The notes under the pieces were generated by a model, which searched no databases, had not been told where the DNA came from, and saw only the letters and a program-made list of their open reading frames with translations. Shown one piece after another: positions 16,711 to 25,692 of a stretch of 64,000 nucleotides of DNA. Position numbers and translations under genes: made by a program. The stretch's first letter is position 1; every line of letters starts with the position of its first letter. The stretch comes from Bradyrhizobium sp. CSA112 (GTDB lineage Bacteria > Pseudomonadota > Alphaproteobacteria > Rhizobiales > Xanthobacteraceae): NCBI RefSeq assembly GCF_029051645.1, contig NZ_JAACFS010000002.1, forward strand, positions 488,794 to 552,793, in the 5' to 3' direction.

Positions 16711-19173
16711 TCAGGCCTGCTGTGGGCGCGCCTCGGAAATCGCCTTCCTGAGAATCCGCGACAGCAACTCCACCGAATAGGGTTTCTGGATCAGCTCAAA
16801 GCCGCGGTGGGCGCTCTCCGCCAGCACGTTGCTGTAGCCGCTGGTCAGCACCACGGGCAGGCCGGGATAGCGCTCGCGCACGATGCCGGCGAGCTCGACG
16901 CCGTTCATCCCGGGCATAATGACGTCGGAAAACACCAGGTCGGCGGAAAACTCGTCCTCCGCAAGGATCGCGAGTGCGGCATCCGCGCTGGCGACGCGGC
17001 GGACGGTGTATCCGAGATCTTCCAACAGCTCGGTGGAGAACTGTCCGACGTCGTCATTGTCCTCGACCACGAGGACGCGGTAACCGCGGCCGCGCGCGGC
17101 GGGCTCGCTGCCGGTCGCAGCCGCCTCGACGGCATCGGCCGGCACCGCGGCCTGCGGCAGGTAGATCGTGAACGTCGCGCCCCGGCCGGGTTCGCTCGCA
17201 ACCGCGATGTCGCCGTCGGACTGTTTGGCAAAGCCGAACGCCTGGCTGAGGCCGAGGCCGGTGCCCTTGCCGACCTCCTTGGTGGTGAAGAACGGTTCGA
17301 AGATCGTCTCGAGCAGGGCAGGCTCGATGCCGGTGCCGGTGTCGGTCACGGTAACGGCGACGAAGTCGCCGCTACGGGCGGACTGGGCGCGCAGCGGCGG
17401 AATGGCATCCACCTTGCGGACGCGGATGGTCAGCCGGCCCTCGCTGTCCATGGCATCGCGGCTGTTGACGGCGAGATTCATCAGCGCGGTCTCGAACTGC
17501 GCGACGTCGGCGATCGCAAAACAGTTGAGATCGGCGATGTCGAGGTCGATCCTGATCCGGGCGCCGACGAGGGGGCGGATCAGTTGCGCCACCGCCTCGA
17601 CCTGGGTGCCGACATTGAACACCTGCGGCTTCAAAGGCTGCCTGCGGGCGAACGCCAGCAATTGCCCGGTCAGCTTTGAGGCGCGCTCCACCGTCTCGGC
17701 AATCGCGTCGATGTAGCGCCGGCGCCGCTCTTCCGGCAGCTCGCGGCGGCGCAGGAAGTCGGTCGCGGACCGGATGATGGTCAGGAGATTGTTGAAATCG
17801 TGCGCCACGCCGCCGGTCAATTGTCCGACCGCTTCCATCTTCTGCGACTGGCGCAGCGCTTCCTCGCCCTGGCGCCGCTCGGTGGTGTCGATCGCCTCCG
17901 GCACAGCGCCGATGATCGCGCCGTGCTGATCGCGCAGCGGGCGCATCGCAAAGTCGAAATAGCGCTCGCCGATCGGAAGCTGCAGCCGCATCTCGGTCTG
18001 GATTTCTTCGCCCCGCATCACGGCGATGAAGGCGTCGCGGACGGCGTCCCGCATGCCTTCGGTGCCCGTAAACCACGGCGTTTCCCAGTACGGCTTGCCG
18101 ATCACCTCGCTGGCATTTGCGCCGATGCCGGCGAGCGAGGTGCTGTTCGAATGCAAAACGTCGCCGTGCGCGTTGAGCAGCCCCTGATACTGGTGGCTGG
18201 TCTCGAAGATCGCCCGCATCTGGGCCTCGCTGGATTCGAGCTGCGCCGTTCGCTCGGTGATCCGCATTTCGAGGATTTCGTTCAGCCGGCGCAAATCGCG
18301 CTCGGCCTGCTTGGCTGACGTGATGTCGTGGGCGACGCCGATGAAGCCGACATGATTGCCGGTCGCATCCCAGCGCGGCTGGGATTCCGACCGCAGCCAT
18401 CGCCATTCGCCGTCGGCGCGCTGGTAGCGAGCCTCCAGCACGAACGGCTTGAGCGAGGCCTCGCCGGCGATCGACTCCTGCACGACGCGCTGCTGGTCGT
18501 CAGGATGCAGCCGCTTGCGCCAGTCGAACACGATAGCTTCCTCGAACGGTAGCCCGAGAAAATCGAGATAGGCCTGGTTGGCGAAGGAGCGCGTGCGATC
18601 GAGCTTGGTAACCCAGATCGGCACCGGCGCGCTGTTGGCGATCAGGCGAAAGCGCTCCTCGCTTTCGCGCAAGGTTTCTTGCGCCAGCATTTGAGCGGTG
18701 ACGTCGCAATCCGCGCCGACCAGGCGCAGCGCGCGGCCATCATGGTCGCGCTCGATCTTGGCGACGACGCGGATCCAGCGGGTCGTGCCGTCATTGGGCC
18801 GCACGATGCGGTATTCGGCCGAATAGTCCTCGCTCTCGCTCTTCAGCACACCGAACAAATGCTGGACTGTTCGCTCGCGATCCTCGGGATGGATTCGGCT
18901 GACCCATTCCTCATAGGTTTCGTTGGCCGCCTCGGGCGGCAAGCCGTGAACCAGGAGATATTCGGGGGAGCGGCGGTTCTTGACGCCGTCACGGAAATCG
19001 ATCTCGAGACCGCCGACGCCGGCGATGCGCTGGATCCGCGCCAGCTCCGCTTCGCGTTCCTGCAGAGCGCGATGGGCTCTGTCGCGCTCATCAGCGATTT
19101 CCTGCAGATGTTGCCGCAGACGCTCGGCGGCGGCGATTTCAGGCAAGACGTTCGAAGTATTGGAAGGGGTCAT
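16711..19173 (-). CDS. PAS-rich hybrid histidine kinase
   Basis: 820-residue cytoplasmic hybrid kinase with no membrane segment. Order: N-terminal coiled coil, PAS domains at about 45-165, 170-290 and 320-435, a HisKA H-box with phosphate-accepting His458 (GGVAHDFNNLL), a catalytic ATPase domain (NSRDAMD, DTGTGI, GKGTGLGLS), and a receiver domain with Asp750 (LVFSDVIMPGMNG). The start at ATG 19173 is preferred over the in-frame TTG 19185. It converges with the GGDEF-EAL gene across about 20 bases. The signal sensed is unknown; the output must pass by phosphotransfer to another protein. Confidence 0.92.
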   Translation of the reverse strand: MTPSNTSNVLPEIAAAERLRQHLQEIADERDRAHRALQEREAELARIQRIAGVGGLEIDFRDGVKNRRSPEYLLVHGLPPEAANETYEEWVSRIHPEDRERTVQHLFGVLKSESEDYSAEYRIVRPNDGTTRWIRVVAKIERDHDGRALRLVGADCDVTAQMLAQETLRESEERFRLIANSAPVPIWVTKLDRTRSFANQAYLDFLGLPFEEAIVFDWRKRLHPDDQQRVVQESIAGEASLKPFVLEARYQRADGEWRWLRSESQPRWDATGNHVGFIGVAHDITSAKQAERDLRRLNEILEMRITERTAQLESSEAQMRAIFETSHQYQGLLNAHGDVLHSNSTSLAGIGANASEVIGKPYWETPWFTGTEGMRDAVRDAFIAVMRGEEIQTEMRLQLPIGERYFDFAMRPLRDQHGAIIGAVPEAIDTTERRQGEEALRQSQKMEAVGQLTGGVAHDFNNLLTIIRSATDFLRRRELPEERRRRYIDAIAETVERASKLTGQLLAFARRQPLKPQVFNVGTQVEAVAQLIRPLVGARIRIDLDIADLNCFAIADVAQFETALMNLAVNSRDAMDSEGRLTIRVRKVDAIPPLRAQSARSGDFVAVTVTDTGTGIEPALLETIFEPFFTTKEVGKGTGLGLSQAFGFAKQSDGDIAVASEPGRGATFTIYLPQAAVPADAVEAAATGSEPAARGRGYRVLVVEDNDDVGQFSTELLEDLGYTVRRVASADAALAILAEDEFSADLVFSDVIMPGMNGVELAGIVRERYPGLPVVLTSGYSNVLAESAHRGFELIQKPYSVELLSRILRKAISEARPQQA

Positions 19174-19229
19174 GCGTGCCGGCAACCTCTGCTGGCACTT
19201 TCACACAGGAAACGGCGGCTTTGCCAGCG

Positions 19230-20003
19230 TCATTTACTCTTGGTGGTTGATCGACAGTTATAGGCTTTGCGGAACCCGGCGGCTTGCGCGTCTTCCTCGG
19301 AACAAAACCAGCGATCCGGCTTGGTCAGGCCCGGGTAGGAGCGGCACATCTGAAGGTGGTAGATGCCGAGGTTCCCCGTGACGCGCGCGCGGACGGCGTA
19401 TTTACCCTTGATGTTGCAGCTTGCCGGCATCACGAGATCCTCGGGGAACAAGGCCTCGCGGATTTCGCGGTCGCGGTCGGCGCGGCACGCGGCGCCGAGC
19501 AGGGCGCTATCCTTGTTGCCCGTGCGGAACTCGCGCGGCGCCACGAAGCAGCCTTTCCAGAGTCCCTGGCGGTCTTCCCGGGCGCGGGCTTCATCCACCT
19601 GGAAGCGGCCGCTGGCGGAGGCTTCGACATTCACGGCAAAGCCGTTGCGGACCAGCAACTGACTGAGACTTGTGGTGTCGCCCTCGATCTTGCAGACGCC
19701 GATGCGCCGTTTCTTATAGGCGGGGTCCGGACCAAGATCGTCGCAGCGGATTTGTTTGCCGCCGGTCAGTTTTGCCAATTGATCGCGCGCCTCGATACCG
19801 CAGGTCCAGCTATCGGCGTGTTCGTCGATGCAGAGCTGGTCGACGGTTGGGACATCGATGCCGTCGAGCCGGTAGGTGACATTGCCGAGCTGAAGCGTGC
19901 TGCCATCCCGGACGATGGCGGTGGCGGCCGAACTCTGGCTGGCCGGAAGTACGATCGATAGCAACGCCGCAACCAGAAAAATTCGTGACCGCATCTGTTT
20001 CAT
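19230..20003 (-). CDS. Secreted thermonuclease-family (SNase-like) protein
   Basis: 257 residues. The signal peptide ([20 protein letters not shown]) exports it to the periplasm. An SNase-like domain covers about residues 27-150: [24 protein letters not shown], then [13 protein letters not shown] and [13 protein letters not shown]. The C-terminal 100 residues carry several cysteines ([17 protein letters not shown]). The first conserved arginine region is degenerate, so catalysis is uncertain. Rhizobia carry several such proteins. Confidence 0.83.
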   Translation of the reverse strand: MKQMRSRIFLVAALLSIVLPASQSSAATAIVRDGSTLQLGNVTYRLDGIDVPTVDQLCIDEHADSWTCGIEARDQLAKLTGGKQIRCDDLGPDPAYKKRRIGVCKIEGDTTSLSQLLVRNGFAVNVEASASGRFQVDEARAREDRQGLWKGCFVAPREFRTGNKDSALLGAACRADRDREIREALFPEDLVMPASCNIKGKYAVRARVTGNLGIYHLQMCRSYPGLTKPDRWFCSEEDAQAAGFRKAYNCRSTTKSK

Positions 20004-20199
20004 TTCTAATCAATTCCACACCCGCGAGCGCCTTCTAGCATAAGCCGAGGTGATTGAACCAAGCCACTGAAGCTAATCGCGCATGAAAGCACGTTGGGGA
20101 AAACCATCAGCGCCGTTGCGGCCAGGCGCCGAACGGCCCATTGACTTCGCAAGAACAAAATAGGAACATTGCCGGCGTCGCTCAACACGGAATATTGCC

Positions 20200-20409
20200 A
20201 TGTCATCCTCTTCACAGCCGAAATTTGAAGAGAACGACGGGCTGGAAGCCGCGGTGGATCAAGCGATTTCCACCTGCGGCGGCGACATGAGGGCGACGAT
20301 CCGCGCGCTGATTGTCGCCAATGAATATCTGGAGTCCGAGGTAGGCGAGCTGATGAAAGCGGTATCCCAGGCCTATGCGCGGGGCCGGTTTAACTCTTAT
20401 TCCGGCTGA
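20200..20409 (+). CDS. Small conserved hypothetical protein
   Basis: 69 residues, soluble and helical (LEAAVDQAISTCGGDMRATIRA, abridged here to its most typical part ACGGDMR-like turn, then ALIVANEYLESEVGELMKAV). I know close relatives across Rhizobiales, always without a function. It starts at ATG 20200 with a weak ribosome site. Confidence 0.7.
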   Translation: MSSSSQPKFEENDGLEAAVDQAISTCGGDMRATIRALIVANEYLESEVGELMKAVSQAYARGRFNSYSG

Positions 20410-20546
20410 ATTGCCGCCACCTGGTCTCGGTCGTCGACACGAGACCGTTGCCTCCATCGATTTTTGCTGTACGACGGGTGGGTTGCCCCGCGTCCCGCAT
20501 TCCATTGCGGGGGGAGGGTCCTGCCCAAAGCTCAAGCAAGAAGAAC

Positions 20547-22562
20547 ATGTTCAAAAGAATTCTGATCGCAAATCGCGGCGAGATCGCCTGCCGGGTTATC
20601 AAGACTGCGCGCCGTATGGGGATCGAGACGGTAGCGGTGTATTCCGAGGCCGACCGCGATGCGCTCCACGTCGAAATGGCCGATGACGCCGTGCTGATCG
20701 GTCCGCCGGCGGCGGCCGAAAGTTATCTTCTGATCGATCGGATCATCGAGGCCTGCCGCAAGACCGGCGCAGAGGCCGTGCATCCCGGCTATGGCTTTCT
20801 GTCCGAGCGTGAAGCGTTTCCGCGCGAGCTCGCCAAGGCGGGCATCGTCTTCATCGGCCCCAACCCGGGCGCGATCGCCGCGATGGGCGACAAGATCGAA
20901 TCCAAGAAGGCCGCCGCGAAGGCCAAGGTCTCGACTGTACCGGGGCACCTTGGCGTCATCGACGACGAAAAACACGCGGTGAAGATCGCCGACGAGATCG
21001 GCTATCCCGTGATGATCAAGGCCTCTGCCGGCGGCGGCGGCAAGGGCATGCGGATCGCGCATTCGCACAAAGAAGTCGCCGAAGGCTTCAAGCTCGCCAA
21101 GGCCGAAGCGAAATCCTCGTTCGGCGACGACCGCGTCTTCATCGAAAAATTCATCGTCGATCCCCGCCACATCGAGATCCAGGTGTTAGGGGACAAGCAT
21201 GGCAACGTGATCCATCTCGGCGAGCGCGAATGCTCGATCCAGCGCCGTAACCAGAAGGTCATCGAGGAGGCGCCGTCGCCGCTGCTCGATGAGACCACTC
21301 GCCGCAAGATGGGCGAGCAGGCGGTGGCTCTGGCAAAGGCCGTGCACTACGATTCCGCCGGCACCGTCGAATTCGTCGCCGGCCAGGACAAGAGCTTCTA
21401 CTTCCTGGAGATGAACACCCGTCTGCAGGTCGAGCATCCCGTCACCGAACTCGTCACCGGCATCGATCTCGTCGAGCAGATGATCCGCGTCGCCGCCGGC
21501 GAGAAGCTTTCGATCGCGCAGAAGGACGTCCTGCTGACCGGCTGGGCGGTGGAATCGCGCGTCTATGCCGAAGACCCGTTCCGCAACTTCCTGCCGTCCA
21601 TTGGCCGGCTGGTGAAATATCGCCCGCCGGCGGAGGCGAGCCAGGACGGCGTCACCATCCGCAACGATACCGGCGTGCAGGAAGGCGGCGAAATCTCGAT
21701 CCACTACGATCCGATGATCGCCAAGCTGGTCACGCACGCGCCCTCGCGCGCCGGCGCGATCGAGGCACAGGCGACCGCGCTGGATGCATTTTACGTCGAC
21801 GGCATCAGGCATAACATTCCGTTCCTGTCGGCGCTGATGAATCATCCGCGCTGGCGCGAGGGCAAGCTTTCCACCGGCTTCATCGCGGAGGAGTTTCCGA
21901 AGGGCTTTTCGGCGCGCCCGCCGGAAGGCGAGATCGCGCGGCGGCTGGCCGCCGTGGGAGCTGCGATCGATCACGTGCTGGGCGAGCGCAAGCGGCAGAT
22001 TTCCGGACAGTTGACCGGCCGGCTGGTGCAGCGCGAACGCCGCCGCGCGGTGTGGCTGGAGCGCGATGAAATCGCGCTCGATGTGGCGCGCGAGGCCGAT
22101 GGCATCGCGGTGCGTTTCATCGGCGCCGACGGTCTGCCCGGCAATCCGCACAATCTGGTCTCGCACTGGACGCCGGGCGAACCGGTCTGGCAGGGCACCA
22201 TCGACGGCCATTTCGTGGCGATGCAGGTACGCGCGATCCCGAACGGCTTTCGCCTTGCGCATCAGGGCTTTGAAGTTGCGGTCAACGTCTTCACCGAGAG
22301 CGAGGCCGCGGCCGCGCGGCTGATGCCGGTGAACTCAGCCGCCGACGCCGGCAAGAAGCTGCTGTGCCCGATGCCCGGCCTCGTGGTGTCGATTGCCGTG
22401 AGCGAAGGCCAGGAGGTCAAGTCCGGCGAGACGTTGGCCGTGGTTGAGGCGATGAAGATGCAGAACGTGCTGCGCGCCGAGCGCGATGGCACCGTGAAGA
22501 AGATTCATGCCGCTGCCGGTGCGACGCTGGCGGTCGATGCGTTGATCCTGGAGTTTGCGTAA
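20547..22562 (+). CDS. pccA: Propionyl-CoA (acyl-CoA) carboxylase, biotin-carrying alpha subunit
   Basis: 671 residues. It carries out the ATP-dependent carboxylation of biotin and carries the biotin for a separate carboxyltransferase subunit. Order: biotin carboxylase (about 1-450, KRILIANRGEIACRV, glycine loop SAGGGGKGMRIAHS, catalytic MNTRLQVEHPVTE), the linking BT domain typical of propionyl-CoA carboxylases (NLVSHWTPGEP, VWQGTIDG), and a biotinyl domain with Lys637 in VEAMKMQ. ATG 20547 gives the standard start; the longer frame from 20448 is unlikely. The beta subunit gene is not in the window. It feeds odd-chain and branched-chain carbon into methylmalonyl-CoA. Confidence 0.93.
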   Translation: MFKRILIANRGEIACRVIKTARRMGIETVAVYSEADRDALHVEMADDAVLIGPPAAAESYLLIDRIIEACRKTGAEAVHPGYGFLSEREAFPRELAKAGIVFIGPNPGAIAAMGDKIESKKAAAKAKVSTVPGHLGVIDDEKHAVKIADEIGYPVMIKASAGGGGKGMRIAHSHKEVAEGFKLAKAEAKSSFGDDRVFIEKFIVDPRHIEIQVLGDKHGNVIHLGERECSIQRRNQKVIEEAPSPLLDETTRRKMGEQAVALAKAVHYDSAGTVEFVAGQDKSFYFLEMNTRLQVEHPVTELVTGIDLVEQMIRVAAGEKLSIAQKDVLLTGWAVESRVYAEDPFRNFLPSIGRLVKYRPPAEASQDGVTIRNDTGVQEGGEISIHYDPMIAKLVTHAPSRAGAIEAQATALDAFYVDGIRHNIPFLSALMNHPRWREGKLSTGFIAEEFPKGFSARPPEGEIARRLAAVGAAIDHVLGERKRQISGQLTGRLVQRERRRAVWLERDEIALDVAREADGIAVRFIGADGLPGNPHNLVSHWTPGEPVWQGTIDGHFVAMQVRAIPNGFRLAHQGFEVAVNVFTESEAAAARLMPVNSAADAGKKLLCPMPGLVVSIAVSEGQEVKSGETLAVVEAMKMQNVLRAERDGTVKKIHAAAGATLAVDALILEFA

Positions 22563-22570
22563 CGCTTCCG

Positions 22571-22643
22571 TCATTGAGAGCGAAGCGAAGCAATCCATCG
22601 TGCCGAGAAAGAAGTATGGATTGCTTCGCTTCGCTCGCAATGA
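22571..22643. repeat. Long inverted repeat after pccA
   Basis: Arms 22571-22597 and 22617-22643 pair along 27 bases with one mismatch; the core is an exact 18-base match (left GCGAAGCGAAGCAATCCA). The loop is 19 bases. It is a typical short dispersed repeat of this group, and it may also limit read-through from pccA into the next gene. Confidence 0.8.
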
Positions 22644-22670
22644 CGATGGATAGAACTGAGGGCACACTAT

Positions 22671-23540
22671 ATGGCTTTCCGTCAGCGCCGAGAGAGACTG
22701 CGTTCCATCTTGAACGGCTCGACCTGCATCCGGCCGGGGTCGGTCTATGACGCGACATCGATCCGCATTGCGGAAGACCTCGGGTTTGAGCTCGGCATGT
22801 TCGGCGGGTCGGTGGCCTCGCTCGTCGTGCTCGGCGATCCCGATATCGCGCTGATCACCTTGACGGAGCTGGCCGAACAGATGCGCAGGATGTCGCGCGC
22901 CTCGACCTTGCCGGTGCTGGTCGATGCCGATCACGGCTATGGCAACGGGCTCAACGTCCGACGCACCGTGCAGGAGCTTGAGGCTGCCGGCGCCGCTGGC
23001 CTGACGATCGAGGACACGTTGCTGCCGCCGGCGTTCGGACAGGCCGGAACGCAACTGATCCCGCTGGAGGAGGGCGTCGGCAAGATGAAGGCCGCGCTCG
23101 ATGGCCGCAGCGATCCCTCGCTGGTCGTCATGGGGCGGACCGGGGCCGTGTCCATCACCGGTCTCGACGACGCGATTGCGCGCGCGCGGGCGTACGAGGC
23201 GACCGGCGTCGATGCGCTGTTCTTCACCGGCATCAAGACCCCCGCGGAGCTGGAAGCCATTTCGGCTGCGACGCGCCTTCCCATCGTACTCGGCGGCGCG
23301 CCCGAGGATATGGCCGCGCTCGATTATCTCGGAAGCCAGCGCGTGCGGATCGCGCTGCAGGGCCATGCGCCGTTCGCGGCCGCCACGCAGGCCGTCTATG
23401 ATACGCTGAAGGCGTTGCGTGAGGGAGCCTCGCCGAAGAACCTGAGGGGACTGGCGTCGGCAGAGCTCACCGGCCGCGCGATGCGCGAGTCGGAAGTTAA
23501 AGCCCGCAGCGGTGAATTTCTCGGGTTGAAGAAGTCATGA
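22671..23540 (+). CDS. Isocitrate lyase / PEP mutase family, oxaloacetate decarboxylase-like
   Basis: 289 residues, full family length. It has the substrate and metal-binding features of the superfamily: [30 protein letters not shown], and LTIEDT. The canonical isocitrate lyase cysteine motif is absent. The closest named type I know is the PA4872-like oxaloacetate decarboxylase, which yields pyruvate and CO2. Together with pccA upstream and acyP overlapping downstream, it sits among small-acid metabolism genes. The exact substrate is not proven by sequence. Confidence 0.85.
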   Translation: MAFRQRRERLRSILNGSTCIRPGSVYDATSIRIAEDLGFELGMFGGSVASLVVLGDPDIALITLTELAEQMRRMSRASTLPVLVDADHGYGNGLNVRRTVQELEAAGAAGLTIEDTLLPPAFGQAGTQLIPLEEGVGKMKAALDGRSDPSLVVMGRTGAVSITGLDDAIARARAYEATGVDALFFTGIKTPAELEAISAATRLPIVLGGAPEDMAALDYLGSQRVRIALQGHAPFAAATQAVYDTLKALREGASPKNLRGLASAELTGRAMRESEVKARSGEFLGLKKS

Positions 23541-23836
23541 GCGACGCGATCCGTCATGTCACGATCAGGGGCCGGGTGCAGGGCGTCGGCTACCGCGCCT
23601 TTGTCGACGACGAGGCGCGGTCGCATGACCTCGAAGGCTGGGTGCGCAATCGCCGCGACGGCAGCGTCGAAGCGGTGTTCGCCGGCCCCGCGGGAGCCGT
23701 TACGGCCATGATCGAGTCATGCCGGCGCGGACCATATTCGGCGCGGGTCGACGCGATACAGAATGAGGCCGCTGGTCCCGGCATGCTGAACCTGCGGCGG
23801 GCAGGGGAGCGCTTCTCGGTGCTGCCGACGATCTGA
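23537..23836 (+). CDS. acyP: Acylphosphatase
   Basis: 99 residues, the usual size. It hydrolyses carboxyl-phosphate bonds. The catalytic arginine lies in [11 protein letters not shown] and the catalytic asparagine in [16 protein letters not shown]. The start codon overlaps the stop of the previous gene (ATGA), so translation is likely coupled. A strong terminator follows, which closes the unit. Confidence 0.95.
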   Translation: MSDAIRHVTIRGRVQGVGYRAFVDDEARSHDLEGWVRNRRDGSVEAVFAGPAGAVTAMIESCRRGPYSARVDAIQNEAAGPGMLNLRRAGERFSVLPTI

Positions 23837-23877
23837 GCATCGTGATATGGGAAACACTCACAAACTTAAAACTTAAG

Positions 23878-23904
23878 CGGTCCCGGCAGACCGGGACCGT
23901 TTTT
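23878..23904 (+). terminator. Rho-independent terminator after acyP
   Basis: Perfect nine-base stem CGGTCCCGG (23878-23886) / CCGGGACCG (23891-23899), CAGA loop, then TTTTT. Confidence 0.9.
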
Positions 23905-23924
23905 GTTTTGGCCCCGGTTACAAC

Positions 23925-24191
23925 TCATTCAGCGGGCGGCTTACGCCTTTCCCTGAACGGGTCGGCGGCGTCGTCGTGACCACTACGGTTGCTGAAGAAC
24001 ATCAAAGCCATCAGCCCGCAGCCGATCAGGAGTGAAAAGAACGTTCCGAGTCCGAGGGCGATCCAGCCGTGCTTATCCATCACGGCGTCGCTCGTGGCGT
24101 TCCACACCGATACAGCCCAAACGCCAGTGAGGCCAAGCAGGGCTAGCAAGATCGCAAGAAGACCAACCTGTCCGAAGCTAAGGTTCCGCAT
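23925..24191 (-). CDS. Small membrane protein with two helices
   Basis: 88 residues. Two membrane helices (LLAILLALLGLTGVWAVSVW and LGLGTFFSLLIGCGLMALMF) with a short loop, then a polar tail ending in RERRKPPAE. ATG 24191 follows AAGGG with good spacing; a longer frame from 24242 is less likely. It begins 14 bases after the end of the 24205-24462 frame on the same strand. The function is unknown. Confidence 0.75.
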   Translation of the reverse strand: MRNLSFGQVGLLAILLALLGLTGVWAVSVWNATSDAVMDKHGWIALGLGTFFSLLIGCGLMALMFFSNRSGHDDAADPFRERRKPPAE

Positions 24192-24204
24192 GAGGGCACC
24201 CTTT

Positions 24205-24462
24205 CTAGCACACAGGGGAATGTGGGCAGTCAGAAGCGACACTTAGCCGAGGCTGATGCCTGGCGCGCCATTTCGGGCCGGGGCCACGCATGTAATGCAG
24301 CTCGGGCCGGTAGCTATCGCGCACGTCCATAGCCAGGTTGTGAACGATGCTGGCGAAGTCGGAGACTGTCTCAGCCGACTTGCGAGCAAAACCAGATATT
24401 GCGAACCAGCGCGCAGCAGCCGGTGCGATCGCACGAGGTCCGACGATGCTTTTCCAGATCAT
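24205..24462 (-). CDS. Small hypothetical protein
   Basis: 85 residues with a good ribosome site (GGAG seven bases before ATG 24462). The middle (SAETVSDFASIVHNLAMDVR, then YRPELHYMRGPGPKWRAR) looks coding, while the end is poor. No family is recognised. Its spacing to the next minus-strand gene suggests a two-gene unit. Confidence 0.45.
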   Translation of the reverse strand: MIWKSIVGPRAIAPAAARWFAISGFARKSAETVSDFASIVHNLAMDVRDSYRPELHYMRGPGPKWRARHQPRLSVASDCPHSPVC

Positions 24463-24692
24463 CCTTTTTCTCCGTCCGGTTCGATGTGGGCACCGTGATG
24501 ATCTAGCGGATCGGAGCTGCGGGGGCGCCAGAGCGATTGCCCAACCTGTAGAGCGATTGCTGCTAGCGCCTGCGCGCCGCAGAGGGCCTGACCGAATACG
24601 GCATACGCCAAGTGGTCCGCGGGCACGTAAACAATCCTGAGGGATAGGTGTCACTTTGACAGTCGCTCGAAGGCGAGGTTCAATCGTCAACT

Positions 24693-25634
24693 GTGACTAT
24701 ATTGGCCTTACAAAGCTTAGTGGATCGGATCGGCGCCGAACATGTAGAACGGCGGCTGAAAGTTGAGACTGAACATGAGGCTCAACTTTTTGGCCAGGGA
24801 CTGATTCTCTTCAATCTCGAAAATTGGTACAGGGCGCCTTGGATCATTGGAAGCGCGCTGAAGCTGATGGGACTGTACAACCGCGCGCGTCGCAACGCCG
24901 ATCAGATCGCCATTAAGACGAATCTACTTGAATTTGAGAACCTTCCTCCGGCATTTGCAAATTTCACAATTCTTCATCTCAGTGACCTGCACGCAGACAT
25001 AAGCGAGGGAGCGATGCGGCACCTCATCGGCATTGTCGGCGACCTCAAATACGACATTTGCGTACTGACGGGAGATTATCGCGGAAAAACCTATGGACCA
25101 TTCGACCCGAGCCTCAAGAGCATCCATGAGCTGACGGCCCGGATAAAAGGGCCGATGTACGGCGTGCTCGGCAATCACGACAGCATATACATGGTGCCCG
25201 CGCTGGAAGAGATGGGGATCCGGATGCTTTTCAATGAGTGCGAAACAATTTCGCGCAAAGATAGTCAGATCTATCTGGCAGGCATCGATGATGCGCATTT
25301 CTACCGGACCGACGACATTGAGAGGGCGGCGAAGCGAATTCCAAGCGGCGCATTTTCCGTTTTGCTGTCTCACACGCCCGAGGTCTATAGCGAAGCGGCC
25401 AAAGCCGGCTTCAATCTAATGCTCAGCGGCCATACCCACGGTGGACAGCTCTGCCTTCCCGGCGGGATTCCAGTCAAGTTGGAGGCTCGCTTGCCGCGCT
25501 CGATGGGTGCGGGCGCGTGGCATCACGGTAGAATGGTCGGTTACACATCGGTTGGTGCCGGAACGAGCCTGTTGCCCGTTCGCTTAAACTGTCCGCCGGA
25601 AGTTACTTTACACACGCTTCGCCAGCGGATGTAA
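24693..25634 (+). CDS. Metallophosphoesterase
   Basis: 313-residue calcineurin-like phosphoesterase. The five metal-binding blocks are in order: LSDLHADIS (about residue 95), LTGDYRG, GNHDSIY, LSHTPEVY, and SGHTHGGQ. The N-terminal 80 residues include a hydrophobic stretch (YRAPWIIGSALKLMGLY) that may touch the membrane, as in UDP-2,3-diacylglucosamine pyrophosphatase-like and YkuE-like proteins. The start is GTG 24693. The substrate is unknown. Confidence 0.88.
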   Translation: MTILALQSLVDRIGAEHVERRLKVETEHEAQLFGQGLILFNLENWYRAPWIIGSALKLMGLYNRARRNADQIAIKTNLLEFENLPPAFANFTILHLSDLHADISEGAMRHLIGIVGDLKYDICVLTGDYRGKTYGPFDPSLKSIHELTARIKGPMYGVLGNHDSIYMVPALEEMGIRMLFNECETISRKDSQIYLAGIDDAHFYRTDDIERAAKRIPSGAFSVLLSHTPEVYSEAAKAGFNLMLSGHTHGGQLCLPGGIPVKLEARLPRSMGAGAWHHGRMVGYTSVGAGTSLLPVRLNCPPEVTLHTLRQRM

Positions 25635-25692
25635 GCGCTTGACCTGTACTAATCCGCAGGAAGATGCCGTCGTGCTCGCGCGAAACCTCGCG